64,000 bases of DNA from Lichenicoccus sp965277665 (GCF_965277665.1 NZ_OZ255835.1:1364001-1428000), one strand, 5' to 3'; shown: positions 1 through 10,607, counted from the first letter of the stretch. Numbers and translations: made by a program. Notes: generated by a model from the letters alone, not told the origin.

Positions 1-2705
1 CGGGTGCCAGCGGCGTCAGGCTGCGCGGGCTCGCGAACCTGCCGCGCGGCACGCTGGCGCCGTTGCTTGCCGCCCTGCGCAGCGCCGCCGCCGCCGCGAT
101 CGTGATCGCGGACACCGCCGATGTCGCCTGGGAGGAGATCGCGACGCTCCAGGGCTGCGGTCTGGATGCCGTCACCTGCTCGCTCGCCTGGTGGAACTGG
201 CAGGATCGCTGGTTCGGCGACGAGCTTGCGCTGCTGCGCCCGGTCGCACCGGCGGTGGCGCCGCTCCCACCGGACCAGGTGCCGCCCGGCCCGGCGCTCG
301 AACGCGCCCTGGGCTACTGTCTCGGCAGCGGCCTCGGCTGGATCGCGGAGCCCGGTGCCGAAGCCCGCACCGCGGCCGGTGTGGCCGGTCGGATCGCGGC
401 CGGTGCACCCGGCCGGCGTCTCACCTCGCCGGGGGAGCCGGTGCAGGCGATGCTGCGCGCCGATTCCGGGGATGCGCGCCGGGCCGGGGATGCGCGCTGG
501 AGCGACAAGGCCGTCATCCTGCTGGTCAATGCCGCCATCGACCGGCCGGCCGGCATCGACCCGGCCGCCTTCCTGCCGGGTGTCGGGGGCGCCTTCGCGC
601 CGTTTGCCGCCGAGGATGGCAGCACCCTGCTGCCGGGCCGGCGGGTGACCCTCGGCGCCGGCGAGAGCCGGGTGTTCGAGGCCGCCGCACTCGCAGCACC
701 GCCGCACCCGGCGCTGGACGCCGCCGCCGCCGTCGCCGCGGCCGCATCGGCCAGGCTGGCGATCGAGGCGGTGACGCCGGCGGTCGATGGCGGCCTGTTC
801 CCGGTCAAGCGGATCGCCGGCGAACTGGTCGAGGTCGAGGCCGACGTGATCGGCGACGGCCACGACATCCTGTCCGCCGCCCTGCAATGGCAGGCCCCGG
901 GCGGTTCCGACTGGCAGGAGACGCGCATGCGCCTGCTGGGCAACGACCGCTGGACCGCGAGCTTCCCGCTGGCGGTGCGCGGCCTGCACCGCTACCGGGT
1001 CGTGGCATGGCGGGATCATTTCGCCACCTACCAACACGAGCTGGGCGCCAAGGCGGGCGCCGGCGTGCCGATTGCGCTCGAGCTGATCGAAGGCCGCGCG
1101 ATGGTTCGCGCCGCGTCGACGCGTCCCGGCGCCGCCGCCGCTGCGCTGGTGGAGGCGCTGGGTCGGATCGATGCCGCCGCGCAAGTCTCCAAGACAGCCG
1201 GGGCCGGCGATGAGGCATCGCAGCGCGACCTGCTGCTCGCACCCGGGCTCGCCGACCTGATGGCGGTGGCCGACGACCGCCCGCACCTCGTCGCCTCGGC
1301 CGCGATCCCGGTCGATGCCGAGCGCACCGGGGCCGGGTTCGCCAGCTGGTACGAGGTGTTCCCGCGCTCGATGAGCGACGATCCGCACCGGCACGGCACC
1401 TTCCGCGATGTCGAACGCCACCTGCCGCGCATACGCGACATGGGCTTCGATGTGCTCTACTTCCCGCCGATCCATCCCATAGGCCGCGTCAACCGCAAGG
1501 GCCCGAACAACACGCTGACGCCCGGACCCGACGATGTCGGCAGCCCGTACGCCGTGGGCTCCGAGGAGGGCGGTCACGACGCGATCCATCCGGCGCTGGG
1601 AAGCCTTGCGGAGTTCCTGCACCTCCGCCACGCCGCGGAGGCGCACGGGCTCGAGCTCGCCGTCGACTTCGCCATCCAGTGTGCGCCCGACCATCCCTGG
1701 CTGCGCGAGCACCGCGACTGGTTCGCCTGGCGGCCGGACGGCAGCATCCGCTACGCCGAGAACCCGCCGAAGAAGTACCAGGACATCGTCAATGTCGATT
1801 TCTATGCCGACGGCGCGGTGCCGGACCTGTGGATCGGGCTGGCCAACGTCGTGCTGTACTGGTGCGAGCAGGGCATCCGGCTGTTCCGGGTCGACAACCC
1901 CCACACCAAGCCGTTCGCGTTCTGGCAGTGGATGATCGGCGAGGTGCGCGCGCGCTACCCGGACGCGGTGTTCCTGGCCGAGGCCTTCACCCGGCCCAAG
2001 GTGATGAACCGGCTGGCGAAGGTCGGCTTCGGCCAGTCCTATACCTACTTTACCTGGCGCAACAGCAAGGCGGAGCTGACCGAATACCTCACGCAGCTGT
2101 CGCAGCAGGCGCCGCGCGACTATTTCCGGCCGCATTTCTTCGTCAACACGCCCGACATCAACCCGGTCTTCCTGCAGCACAGCGGACGCACCGGGTTTCT
2201 GATCCGCGCCGCGCTGGCCGCCACCATGTCCGGGCTGTGGGGCGTCTATTGCGGCTTCGAGCTCTGCGAGGGCGCCGCCCTGCCGGGACGGGAGGAATAT
2301 CTCGACAGCGAGAAATACCAGATCCGGACCTGGGACTGGCAGCGCCCCGGCAACATCGTGGGCGAGATCACCCGGCTGAACCGGATACGCGCCGAGAATC
2401 CGGCGCTGCGCTCGCATCTTTCGATCGCCTTTTTGCCGGCCGCCAACGACGCGGTGCTGTTCTACGAAAAGGCGACGCGCGACCGCAGCGACTGCGTGTT
2501 CTGCTTCGTCAGCCTCGATCCGCACAACACCCAGCAGGCCAGCGTCGAGCTGCCGCTGTGGAAGTGGGGCCTGCCGGACCAGGCGACCCTGCAGCTCGAG
2601 GACCTGATCGGCGGCGACCGTTTCCAGCTCACCGGCAAGTTCCACACCATCACGCTGACGCCGCAGCAGCCGTACTTGCTCTGGCGCGCGCAACCCGCTT
2701 CCTGA
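1..2705 (+). CDS. glgE: GlgE alpha-1,4-glucan:maltose-1-phosphate maltosyltransferase, 5' end outside window
   Basis: GlgE transfers maltosyl units from alpha-maltose-1-phosphate onto alpha-1,4-glucan chains in the cytoplasm. The frame is open to the first base (codons begin at base 3), so the true start lies upstream. About 880 residues are visible from a TTG at 63. The catalytic GH13 domain starts near base 1330 (GFASWYEVFPRS). The family motif FRVDNPHTKP holds the nucleophile Asp (codon 1893), and FLAEAFTRP holds the acid/base Glu (codon 1980). The first roughly 250 visible residues are Ala/Pro-rich and include DAVTCSLAWWNW, which resembles the extra N-terminal amylase-like domain of long proteobacterial GlgE proteins; this is inferred. 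It is followed by treS-mak and glgB, the usual pathway partners. Confidence 0.93.
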   Translation, partial: GASGVRLRGLANLPRGTLAPLLAALRSAAAAAIVIADTADVAWEEIATLQGCGLDAVTCSLAWWNWQDRWFGDELALLRPVAPAVAPLPPDQVPPGPALERALGYCLGSGLGWIAEPGAEARTAAGVAGRIAAGAPGRRLTSPGEPVQAMLRADSGDARRAGDARWSDKAVILLVNAAIDRPAGIDPAAFLPGVGGAFAPFAAEDGSTLLPGRRVTLGAGESRVFEAAALAAPPHPALDAAAAVAAAASARLAIEAVTPAVDGGLFPVKRIAGELVEVEADVIGDGHDILSAALQWQAPGGSDWQETRMRLLGNDRWTASFPLAVRGLHRYRVVAWRDHFATYQHELGAKAGAGVPIALELIEGRAMVRAASTRPGAAAAALVEALGRIDAAAQVSKTAGAGDEASQRDLLLAPGLADLMAVADDRPHLVASAAIPVDAERTGAGFASWYEVFPRSMSDDPHRHGTFRDVERHLPRIRDMGFDVLYFPPIHPIGRVNRKGPNNTLTPGPDDVGSPYAVGSEEGGHDAIHPALGSLAEFLHLRHAAEAHGLELAVDFAIQCAPDHPWLREHRDWFAWRPDGSIRYAENPPKKYQDIVNVDFYADGAVPDLWIGLANVVLYWCEQGIRLFRVDNPHTKPFAFWQWMIGEVRARYPDAVFLAEAFTRPKVMNRLAKVGFGQSYTYFTWRNSKAELTEYLTQLSQQAPRDYFRPHFFVNTPDINPVFLQHSGRTGFLIRAALAATMSGLWGVYCGFELCEGAALPGREEYLDSEKYQIRTWDWQRPGNIVGEITRLNRIRAENPALRSHLSIAFLPAANDAVLFYEKATRDRSDCVFCFVSLDPHNTQQASVELPLWKWGLPDQATLQLEDLIGGDRFQLTGKFHTITLTPQQPYLLWRAQPAS

Positions 2706-2751
2706 ACCACCCCGATCCATCGCAGCACCCCGCGCAAGGCCGTTCCCGACT

Positions 2752-5700
2752 ATGAGCATCGAAACCGCGCCACCTCCCGTCCAGCCTGCCGAGACCAACA
2801 CCATCTCGCTGGCGCCGATCGCCGATCCGCTCTGGTTCAAGGATGCGATCATCTACCAGATCCACCTGAAGTCGTTCTTTGACGGCAACAACGACGGAGT
2901 CGGCGACTTTGCCGGGCTGCTGCAGAAGCTCGACTACATCGCAGAACTAGGCGTCACCGCGATCTGGATGCTGCCATTCTATCCCTCGCCGCGGCGCGAC
3001 GACGGCTACGACATCTCGGACTATCGCGGCGTGCATCCCGAGTACGGCACGATCAGCGACCTGCGCACCTTCGTGGCCGCCGCCCACGAGCGCGGCCTGC
3101 GTGTCATCACCGAGCTGGTCATCAACCACACCTCGGACCAGCATTCCTGGTTCCAGCGCGCGCGGCGCGCGCCGGCCGGCTCGCCCGAGCGCGATTTCTA
3201 TGTCTGGTCGGACACCGACGAGAAGTACGACGGCACCCGGATCATCTTCATCGACACCGAGAAGTCGAACTGGACCTGGGACGAGGAGGCCCGCGCCTAT
3301 TACTGGCACCGCTTCTACAGCCACCAGCCGGACCTCAACTTCGACAACCCGAAGGTGCTCGACGAGGTGCTCTCGGTGATGCGGTTCTGGCTCGATCTCG
3401 GCGTCGACGGGCTGCGGCTCGACGCGGTGCCCTACCTGGTCGAGCGCGAGGGGACCAACAACGAGAACCTCCCCGAGACGCACGCGATCATCAAGAAGAT
3501 ACGCACCGAGATCGACAGCTACGCGCCGGGCCGGATGCTGCTGGCGGAAGCCAACCAGTGGCCAGAGGACGCGCAGGTCTATTTCGGCGATGGCGACGAA
3601 TGCCACATGTCGTTCCATTTCCCGCTGATGCCGCGGATGTACATGGCGATCGCGCGCGAGGACCGCTTCCCGATCACCGACATCATGCGCCAGACCCCGG
3701 AGATCCCTCCGACCTGCCAGTGGGCGGTGTTCCTGCGCAACCATGACGAGCTGACGCTGGAGATGGTGACCTCCTCGGAGCGGGACTATCTCTGGGAGAC
3801 CTATGCCAGCGACAAGCGGGCGCGGATCAATCTCGGCATCAGGCGCCGGCTGTCGCCGCTGATGCAGCGCGACCGGCGGCGGATCGAGCTGATGAACGGG
3901 CTGCTGCTGTCGATGCCGGGCACGCCGGTGATCTACTATGGCGACGAGATCGGCATGGGCGACAACATCTATCTCGGCGACCGCGACGGCGTGCGCACGC
4001 CGATGCAGTGGTCGGTCGATCGCAATGGCGGCTTCTCGCGCGCCGATCCGGCGGGCCTCGTGCTGCCGCCGATCATGGACCCGATCTACGGCTTCCAGGC
4101 GGTGAATGTGGAGGCGCAGACCGGCGATCCGCATTCCATGCTGAACTGGACCCGCCGCATGCTGACGGTGCGCAAGACGCACCAGGCGTTCGGACGCGGC
4201 ACCCAGCGCTTCCTGTATCCCGGCAACCGCAAGGTGCTCGCCTACCTGCGCGAGTATGCCGGCGAGGATGGCAGCGACGAGACCATCCTGTGCGTGAGCA
4301 ATCTCTCGCGCGCGGCGCAGGCGGTCGAGCTCGACCTTGTGGAATTCGCCGGACGGGTTCCGGTCGACATCGTCGGCGGCTCGGCATTCCCGCCGGTCGG
4401 CCAGCTCACCTACCTGCTGACGCTGCCGCCATACGGCTTCTACTGGTTCCTGCTGGCCTCAGAGCGGGCGCTGCCGTCGTGGCACACGCCGGCGCCGACG
4501 CCGCTGCCGGAATTCTCGACCATCGTGGTCCGAAACGATCTCAGCGAGCTCGGCGCACCGGCGGCGCGCCACCTGCTCGAGCGCGAGGTGCTGCCCGAGT
4601 ACTTGCCCAAGCGGCGCTGGTTTTCCTCGAAGTCGGAGCGGCTCGCCGGCGTGCGCTTCGCCTATCTGGCGGCGCTGCAGCCGGGGCGCGACAACCGCTC
4701 GCTGCTCACCGAGATCGAGGTCAGGATCGGCGACCGCACCGAGCGCTACTGCCTGCCGCTCGGCGTGGTCGACGAGGCGACCTGCATTCCGCTCGCGGCC
4801 CAGCTCGCGCTGAGCCGTGTCCGCCGTGGCGCGCTGGTCGGCTTCATCACCGACGGCTTCACCACCGATGACTTCACCCGCTCGACACTGGCCTTGATCC
4901 GCGACGATGCGGTGCTGCGCATCGAAGGCGGCGCGGTGCATTTCAGCCGCACCGACCGGTTCGCCGACATCGAGCTGCCGCAGACGCTGTCGATCCGCCG
5001 GCTGTCGGCCGAACAGTCCAACAGTTCGCAGATCATCGATGACCTGCTCGTGCTCAAGATCGTGCGCAAGGTCGTGGCCGGGGTGCATCCGGAGGCCGAG
5101 ATCAGCCGCTACCTGACCGAGCACGGCTACGCCAACACGCCGCCGCTCTATGGCGAGGTCACCCGCATCGATGATGACGGCACGCCCAACACCCTGGTCC
5201 TGGTGCAGGGTTTCGTGCGCAACCAGGGCGATGGCTGGGGCTGGACGCTCGACTTCCTGGCACGCGCCGCCGACGACAGCATCTCGGCGGCCGACGATCC
5301 GGCGCACGAGGATGCGTATGCGAACTACGCGAGCTTCGCGTCCGCCCTCGGCCGCCGGCTGGCGCAGCTGCACGAGGTGTTCGCAGCCCCCACCGACGAT
5401 CCGGCCTTCAGGCCGGAGGTGGTGAACGAGGCCGACCTGCACGAATGGGCCAGCGGCACCATGGAGCAGGTCGACGGCGCCATCGCCTCGCTGCGGGGTG
5501 CCGTCGGCCGCGGCGACCTCGATGCCGACACGACCGCGCTCGCCCATCGCCTGATCGACCGGCGCGACGCCATCGAGACGCTGGTGCGCGGCCTCGCCGC
5601 CCGCGGTGGCGGCAGCCTGCGCACCCGGGTGCATGGCGACTTCCACCTCGGACAGGTGCTGGTGGTCGGCGGCGATGCCTACCTGATCGACTTCGAGGGC

Positions 5701-6105
5701 GAGCCGGCGAAGTCGATGGAGCAGCGCCGCGCGCACTCGTCGCCGCTGCGCGATGTCGCCGGCATGCTGCGGTCGTTCGACTATGCCGGGGCGACCGCCT
5801 CGTCGCGCCTCGAAAGCGGCACCGAGGTCACCAACGAGCGCTATGCGCGCCTGCTGGACCGGTTCCGACGCAATGCCGGCAACGACTTCCTCGGCGCCTA
5901 CCGGGAGGTCCTGGAGGCGACGCCGGACCGCTGGGTGACGCGTGACGCCGAGGCCGCGATCCTCGACATGTTCCTGCTGGAAAAGGCCGCCTACGAGATA
6001 CGCTACGAAGCCGACAACAGGCCGCTCTGGATCACGATCCCTCTCGCGGGCTTCGATCGGATCGCAACCCGGCTGCTGGAGAATGGTTCGAACCATCATG
6101 GCTGA
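2752..6105 (+). CDS. treS: Trehalose synthase fused to maltokinase (TreS-Mak)
   Basis: This 1117-residue protein joins two steps of the GlgE pathway. The N-terminal GH13 part interconverts trehalose and maltose. The C-terminal part (about residues 600-1110) phosphorylates maltose to maltose-1-phosphate for GlgE. GH13 landmarks are the nucleophile D224 in LRLDAVPYL, the acid/base E266 in LLAEANQWP and D332 in RNHDELT. The kinase part shows RVHGDFHLGQ (catalytic Asp near 963) and LIDFEGEP for metal binding. TreS is normally about 590 residues and maltokinase about 450, so the length fits a fusion. The ATG start lies 46 bases after glgE, and the 3' end overlaps glgB by 8 bases, which implies translational coupling. 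Confidence 0.96.
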   Translation: MSIETAPPPVQPAETNTISLAPIADPLWFKDAIIYQIHLKSFFDGNNDGVGDFAGLLQKLDYIAELGVTAIWMLPFYPSPRRDDGYDISDYRGVHPEYGTISDLRTFVAAAHERGLRVITELVINHTSDQHSWFQRARRAPAGSPERDFYVWSDTDEKYDGTRIIFIDTEKSNWTWDEEARAYYWHRFYSHQPDLNFDNPKVLDEVLSVMRFWLDLGVDGLRLDAVPYLVEREGTNNENLPETHAIIKKIRTEIDSYAPGRMLLAEANQWPEDAQVYFGDGDECHMSFHFPLMPRMYMAIAREDRFPITDIMRQTPEIPPTCQWAVFLRNHDELTLEMVTSSERDYLWETYASDKRARINLGIRRRLSPLMQRDRRRIELMNGLLLSMPGTPVIYYGDEIGMGDNIYLGDRDGVRTPMQWSVDRNGGFSRADPAGLVLPPIMDPIYGFQAVNVEAQTGDPHSMLNWTRRMLTVRKTHQAFGRGTQRFLYPGNRKVLAYLREYAGEDGSDETILCVSNLSRAAQAVELDLVEFAGRVPVDIVGGSAFPPVGQLTYLLTLPPYGFYWFLLASERALPSWHTPAPTPLPEFSTIVVRNDLSELGAPAARHLLEREVLPEYLPKRRWFSSKSERLAGVRFAYLAALQPGRDNRSLLTEIEVRIGDRTERYCLPLGVVDEATCIPLAAQLALSRVRRGALVGFITDGFTTDDFTRSTLALIRDDAVLRIEGGAVHFSRTDRFADIELPQTLSIRRLSAEQSNSSQIIDDLLVLKIVRKVVAGVHPEAEISRYLTEHGYANTPPLYGEVTRIDDDGTPNTLVLVQGFVRNQGDGWGWTLDFLARAADDSISAADDPAHEDAYANYASFASALGRRLAQLHEVFAAPTDDPAFRPEVVNEADLHEWASGTMEQVDGAIASLRGAVGRGDLDADTTALAHRLIDRRDAIETLVRGLAARGGGSLRTRVHGDFHLGQVLVVGGDAYLIDFEGEPAKSMEQRRAHSSPLRDVAGMLRSFDYAGATASSRLESGTEVTNERYARLLDRFRRNAGNDFLGAYREVLEATPDRWVTRDAEAAILDMFLLEKAAYEIRYEADNRPLWITIPLAGFDRIATRLLENGSNHHG

Positions 6106-8374
6106 GCACATCGCGCACCTCGGTGCGACATCTCACACGCAATCCGGTGCGACCCCCGCCCCGCATTTGCCCAATCCCGGCGCCATCGACAGCTTCGTCA
6201 GGGCCCGGCACGGCGACCCGTTCTCGCTGCTCGGGCCGCACGGTTCTGCGGGCGGCGCCCCCGGGAATGCCATCGTGCGGGCCTTCCTGCCGGACGCGAA
6301 CCGCGTGCAGGTGGTCGACCGGGTCAGCGGGGCGGTGCTCGGCGACCTGACCCGGATCCATCCGGACGGCCTGTGGTCCGGCCCGGTGACCTCGGCGCAG
6401 CCCTACCTGCTGCGCGCGCATGTCGCCGACGGGGCCGGCGGCGAAACGGCGGTCGAGACCGAGGACCCGTACAGCTTCGGCCTGCTGCTGGGCGAACTCG
6501 ACATCTACCTGATCTCCGAGGGCCGGCATCGCGACCTGGGCAGCATCCTCGGGGCGCACGTGGTGGAGGTCGACGGCGTACGCGGCACCCGGTTCGCGGT
6601 CTGGGCACCGAATGCGCAGCGGGTCTCGGTGGTGGGCTCGTTCAACCGCTGGGATGGCCGTCGCCATCCGATGCGCCTGCGCCAGTCGGCCGGCGTCTGG
6701 GAACTCTTCGTGCCGCGCGTCGGCGCCGGTGCGCTCTACAAGTACGAGCTGGTCGGGGCGCACGGCGACGTGCTGCCGTGGCGGGCCGATCCGGTGGCCT
6801 GGGCGACGGAGGTGCCGCCGCAGACCGCGTCGCGCGTCGATGACCCCCATTTCGTCTGGACCGACGAGACATGGATGGGCGAACGCGCGGCCCGGCAGGC
6901 GCCGGACGCGCCGATGTCGATCTACGAGATGCATGCGATGTCCTGGCTGCCGCACGGCCCGGACGCTCCAGGGGGCGGCTATCCGAGCTGGGACACGCTC
7001 GGCGACCGGCTGATCCCGTACCTGACCGAGCTCGGCTTCACCCATGTCGAGCTCATGCCGATCATGGAGCATCCGTTCGGCGGCTCGTGGGGCTACCAGA
7101 CGGTGAGCCAGTTCGCGCCCACCGCGCGGCTCGGCTCGCCGGAGCAGTTCGCCCGCTTCGTCGATCGCTGCCACGCGGCCAAGCTCGGCGTGCTGCTCGA
7201 CTGGGTGCCGGCGCATTTCCCGACCGACAGCCACGGCCTCGCCCGCTTCGACGGCACGCCGCTCTACGAGCATGGCGACCCGTTCGAGGGCTACCACCAG
7301 GACTGGAATACCTACATCTACAATCTCGGCCGCAACGAGGTGCGCGGCTTCATGATCGCCAGCGGCCTGTTCTGGCTGCGGCATTTCCATGTGGACGGGC
7401 TGCGCGTCGATGCAGTGGCATCGATGCTGTATCGCGACTATTCGCGCAAGCAGGGCGAGTGGGTGCCGAACCAGTACGGCGGCCGCGAGAACCTGGAATC
7501 GATCGCCTTCCTGCAGGATCTGAGCCGTGTGGTGCACCAGGACGCGCCGGGTGCGATCCTGATCGCCGAGGAGAGCACCTCGTTCCCGAACGTGAGCCGT
7601 CCCGCCGACGAAGGCGGCCTAGGTTTCGACTACAAGTGGAACATGGGGTGGATGCACGACACCCTGCACTATATCGAGGAGGAGGCGGTGCATCGACGCT
7701 GGCACCACGGCGAGATCTCCTTCGGCCTGGTCTATGCCTTTTCCGAGAAGTTCGTGCTGCCGATCTCGCACGACGAGGTGGTGTACGGCAAAGGCTCGAT
7801 GATCGCCAAGATGCCGGGTGACTGGTGGCAGCGCTTCGCCAACCTGCGTGCGTATTACGGGTTCATGTGGACGCATCCCGGCAAGAAGCTGCTGTTCATG
7901 GGCAGCGAGATCGCGCAGGAGGGCGAGTGGAACCACGATGCCGGCCTGTCCTGGGGGCAACTCGACAACCCGATGTCTCGCGGCGTGCAGCTGCTGGTCG
8001 GTGACCTCAACCGGCTCTACGTCAACCTGCCGGCCTTGCACGCGCGCGATTGCGACCATGACGGGTTCCGCTGGGTGGTGCTGCATGATGCCGACCAGAG
8101 CGTCTATGCCTGGCTGCGCTTCGGCCATTGGGGGCAGCCGCCGGTGCTGGTGATCTGCAACTTCACCCCGGTGCCGCGCCACGACTACCAGCTCGGCGTG
8201 TCGCAGACCGGGCACTGGCAGGAGGTCCTGAACACGGACAGCGCGCGCTACGGCGGCTCCAACGTCGGCAACGGCGGCGGCGTCGAGGCGCATGCGGGCT
8301 CCTCGCATGGACAGCCGGCGTGGCTCAAGGTCACTCTGCCGCCACTCGCGACGATCATCCTGACACCGGCCTAA
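6098..8374 (+). CDS. glgB: 1,4-alpha-glucan branching enzyme
   Basis: GlgB adds alpha-1,6 branches to the glucan made by GlgE. The 758-residue product has an N-terminal CBM48-type region (FAVWAPNAQRVSVVGSFNRWDG), then the GH13_9 barrel. Catalytic residues are D438 (GLRVDAVASML), E491 (LIAEESTSFP) and D559 (ISHDEVVYGKGS). The ATG at 6098 was chosen because it starts the conserved protein and overlaps the treS stop; the frame is open further upstream, but only as a shadow of treS. Length and motifs are standard, and nothing looks damaged. Confidence 0.96.
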   Translation: MAEHIAHLGATSHTQSGATPAPHLPNPGAIDSFVRARHGDPFSLLGPHGSAGGAPGNAIVRAFLPDANRVQVVDRVSGAVLGDLTRIHPDGLWSGPVTSAQPYLLRAHVADGAGGETAVETEDPYSFGLLLGELDIYLISEGRHRDLGSILGAHVVEVDGVRGTRFAVWAPNAQRVSVVGSFNRWDGRRHPMRLRQSAGVWELFVPRVGAGALYKYELVGAHGDVLPWRADPVAWATEVPPQTASRVDDPHFVWTDETWMGERAARQAPDAPMSIYEMHAMSWLPHGPDAPGGGYPSWDTLGDRLIPYLTELGFTHVELMPIMEHPFGGSWGYQTVSQFAPTARLGSPEQFARFVDRCHAAKLGVLLDWVPAHFPTDSHGLARFDGTPLYEHGDPFEGYHQDWNTYIYNLGRNEVRGFMIASGLFWLRHFHVDGLRVDAVASMLYRDYSRKQGEWVPNQYGGRENLESIAFLQDLSRVVHQDAPGAILIAEESTSFPNVSRPADEGGLGFDYKWNMGWMHDTLHYIEEEAVHRRWHHGEISFGLVYAFSEKFVLPISHDEVVYGKGSMIAKMPGDWWQRFANLRAYYGFMWTHPGKKLLFMGSEIAQEGEWNHDAGLSWGQLDNPMSRGVQLLVGDLNRLYVNLPALHARDCDHDGFRWVVLHDADQSVYAWLRFGHWGQPPVLVICNFTPVPRHDYQLGVSQTGHWQEVLNTDSARYGGSNVGNGGGVEAHAGSSHGQPAWLKVTLPPLATIILTPA

Positions 8375-8398
8375 GGGCGGTTGGAGCCTGCACAGCGT

Positions 8399-10465
8399 AT
8401 GGACGAGCCGCGTATGGAGGATGGGGCCGATGCGGAGCTGAAGCATCTCTGCGCACAGGCCGGGGTCGCCACGCAGTGGCACGACATCTTCGGCAAGACC
8501 CATCAGGTCGCGGTCGAGGATCTGCGTCTGATCCTGGCCGCCATCGGGCTCGGCATCGAGGACGGCAGCAGCGTCGCCGAGCGGATCGAACAACTCGGAT
8601 GCGAGTTGCGCGAGCTGCCGCCGCTGATCACCGCCGTGAGCGGCGAGCGCATCAGCCTGCCGCTGGAGGCCTGCACCTATCGCCTGACGCTCGAGACCGG
8701 TGAGACGCTGGCCGGGCGCCTGGAGCCTGACCTCATCCTCGGCAGCAGCATGGACGCCCCCGCAACGCAGGGCTACCACCGGCTCGAACTGCCGGGTCGC
8801 TCGATCTGCCTGGCGGTGGCACCCGACCGCTGCTTCTCGGTCTCGGATGCGCTCGGACGCGAGAATGCCCGGGCGTGCGACATCCGGGCCTGGGGCATCG
8901 CCCTGCAGCTCTACTCGCTGCGCCGGCCGGGCGATGGCGGCGTCGGCGACTACGCCGCCCTGGCGGGCTTCGCGCGCGAAAGTGCCGCGCAGGGCGCGCA
9001 TGCCCTGGCGATCAGCCCGGTTCATGCGCAGTTCTCTGCCGATCCCGACCGGTTCAGCCCCTACGCGCCGTCGAGCCGCATCATGCTGAACGTTCTGCAT
9101 ATCGCAGCCGACGATCCGGGTGCCGAGGCGCGTCGCCTGGAACCCCTGGAGCTGGTGGACTGGCCGGATGTGGCGCGCGACCGTCTGGCCCGACTGCGCC
9201 GGAGCTACGCAGCGGGAGCCCGCGACGAGGCCGGGTTCGCCGCCTGGCGCGAGCAGGCCGGCGAGGCGCTGGAAGCCCATGCGTTGTTCGAGGCGCTGCA
9301 TGCCGAGATCTGGGGCCGCGACCGCTTGCTCTGGCACTGGCGGGACTGGCCGGCGGAGTTCGCCTCGCTGGACGCGCCCGGGATCGCCGGCTTTCGCGCG
9401 ACATATGCCGACGAGATCGGCTTCCATGCCTGGCTGCAGTACCGCGCCGATCGCGAACTTGCGGCAGCCCAACAGGCGGCGGTCGAAGGCGGCATGGCGA
9501 TCGGGCTGATCTCCGACCTCGCCGTCGGCACGGATTCAGGCGGCAGCCATTGCTGGAGCCGGCAGGGCGAGACGCTGCGCGGCCTCACCGTGGGAGCACC
9601 CCCCGACCTGCTGCAGATCAAGGGGCAGAACTGGGGCATCACCGCATTCTCCGCGCGCGGGCTGCGGCAGAACGGCTATCGCGGCTTCATCGAGATGCTG
9701 CGCGGCGCGATGCGGCACGCGGGTGGCGTTCGCATCGACCACGGCATGGGGATCGCCCGGCTGTGGGTGATCCCCGAGGGCAGGACCGCCGACCATGGCA
9801 GCTACCTTGCCTTCCCGGAGCAGGATTTGCGTCGGCTGATCGCGCTCGAGAGCCAGCGCAACCGCGCGATCGTGCTGGCCGAGGATCTGGGCACGGTGCC
9901 CGAAGGCTTCCAGGCGCGCCTGCAGGGCTGCGGCATCGACGGCATGCGCATCCTGATGTTCGAACGCGACGAGCACGGCTTCACCGCGCCGCGACACTGG
10001 ACCCGCCAGGCCACTGCCATGACCAGCACGCATGACCTGCCGCCGGTGGCGGGCTGGTGGGCCGGCCATGACATCGAGGAGCGCGCCCGGCTGCTCGGCA
10101 CTGACGCCGACACGCTCGCGCACGAGCGTCGCACGCGCGACGTCGAGCGCGGGCAGATCTGGCGGGCGATGCGCGACAGCGGCGCGGCGGATCTCGACCA
10201 GCCGGCGCCCGGTCAGGCCGCCGCCTTCGCGGATGCGGCCATTGCGCATGTCGGACGCTCGGCCTGCGAGATCGTGATGATCCCGGTGGAGGACGTCCTC
10301 GCCTTGCCGGACCAGCCGAACATGCCCGGGACGCTCGACGAGCATCCGAACTGGCGCCGCCGGCTCGCGCATCCGGTGGGCGCGGTGCTCGCGTCGCCGG
10401 AGGTGCGGGCCCGCCTCGCCGCACTGGACGGCGCGCGGAATGCGGGTCGCCCGGCGCGGACGTGA
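8399..10465 (+). CDS. malQ: 4-alpha-glucanotransferase (amylomaltase)
   Basis: MalQ (GH77) disproportionates maltodextrins by moving alpha-1,4-glucan segments between chains. It would recycle short oligosaccharides in this block. The 688-residue protein carries YAPSSRIMLN, the GH77 nucleophile motif RIDHGMGIARLW, the acid/base Glu in VLAEDLGTVP and TSTHDLPPVAGWW. The roughly 170-residue N-terminal extension is typical of proteobacterial MalQ. The ATG at 8399 is preferred because a GGAG lies 12 bases upstream. A TTG at 8381 is in frame but directly abuts the purine stretch, and an ATG at 8414 is also possible. The gap to glgB is 24 bases, so the two are probably co-transcribed. Confidence 0.94.
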   Translation: MDEPRMEDGADAELKHLCAQAGVATQWHDIFGKTHQVAVEDLRLILAAIGLGIEDGSSVAERIEQLGCELRELPPLITAVSGERISLPLEACTYRLTLETGETLAGRLEPDLILGSSMDAPATQGYHRLELPGRSICLAVAPDRCFSVSDALGRENARACDIRAWGIALQLYSLRRPGDGGVGDYAALAGFARESAAQGAHALAISPVHAQFSADPDRFSPYAPSSRIMLNVLHIAADDPGAEARRLEPLELVDWPDVARDRLARLRRSYAAGARDEAGFAAWREQAGEALEAHALFEALHAEIWGRDRLLWHWRDWPAEFASLDAPGIAGFRATYADEIGFHAWLQYRADRELAAAQQAAVEGGMAIGLISDLAVGTDSGGSHCWSRQGETLRGLTVGAPPDLLQIKGQNWGITAFSARGLRQNGYRGFIEMLRGAMRHAGGVRIDHGMGIARLWVIPEGRTADHGSYLAFPEQDLRRLIALESQRNRAIVLAEDLGTVPEGFQARLQGCGIDGMRILMFERDEHGFTAPRHWTRQATAMTSTHDLPPVAGWWAGHDIEERARLLGTDADTLAHERRTRDVERGQIWRAMRDSGAADLDQPAPGQAAAFADAAIAHVGRSACEIVMIPVEDVLALPDQPNMPGTLDEHPNWRRRLAHPVGAVLASPEVRARLAALDGARNAGRPART

Positions 10466-10519
10466 ACCGCGCGTCTGCGCAATTTTTTGGTAGCGACGTG
10501 CTTTCGACGTGAACCGCGC
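10459..10519 (+). repeat. Two direct copies of a 14-bp word at the malQ-otsA junction
   Basis: GACGTGAACCGCGC occurs at 10459-10472, overlapping the malQ stop, and again at 10506-10519. Between them is a T-run (AATTTTTTGG). The gap between malQ and otsA is 142 bases and probably holds the otsA promoter. Whether the repeats are an operator or a chance duplication cannot be told from sequence. Confidence 0.5.
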
Positions 10520-10607
10520 CTACATGATGGCGACGTTCCGGGGCACGCGCCGGGATACCGGGTGACAAGCAGCCGGTGTCGTGGGGGCGCGGAGTGGGGG
10601 GTCGCGG

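Noticed and set aside
2947..4182. Long minus-strand open frame opposite treS (also 4459-6111, 6032-7537, 7619-9472 and 9981-12053)
   Set aside because: They lie exactly opposite well-supported enzymes, have His/Arg/Gly-rich compositions typical of antisense GC-rich codons and show no domain.
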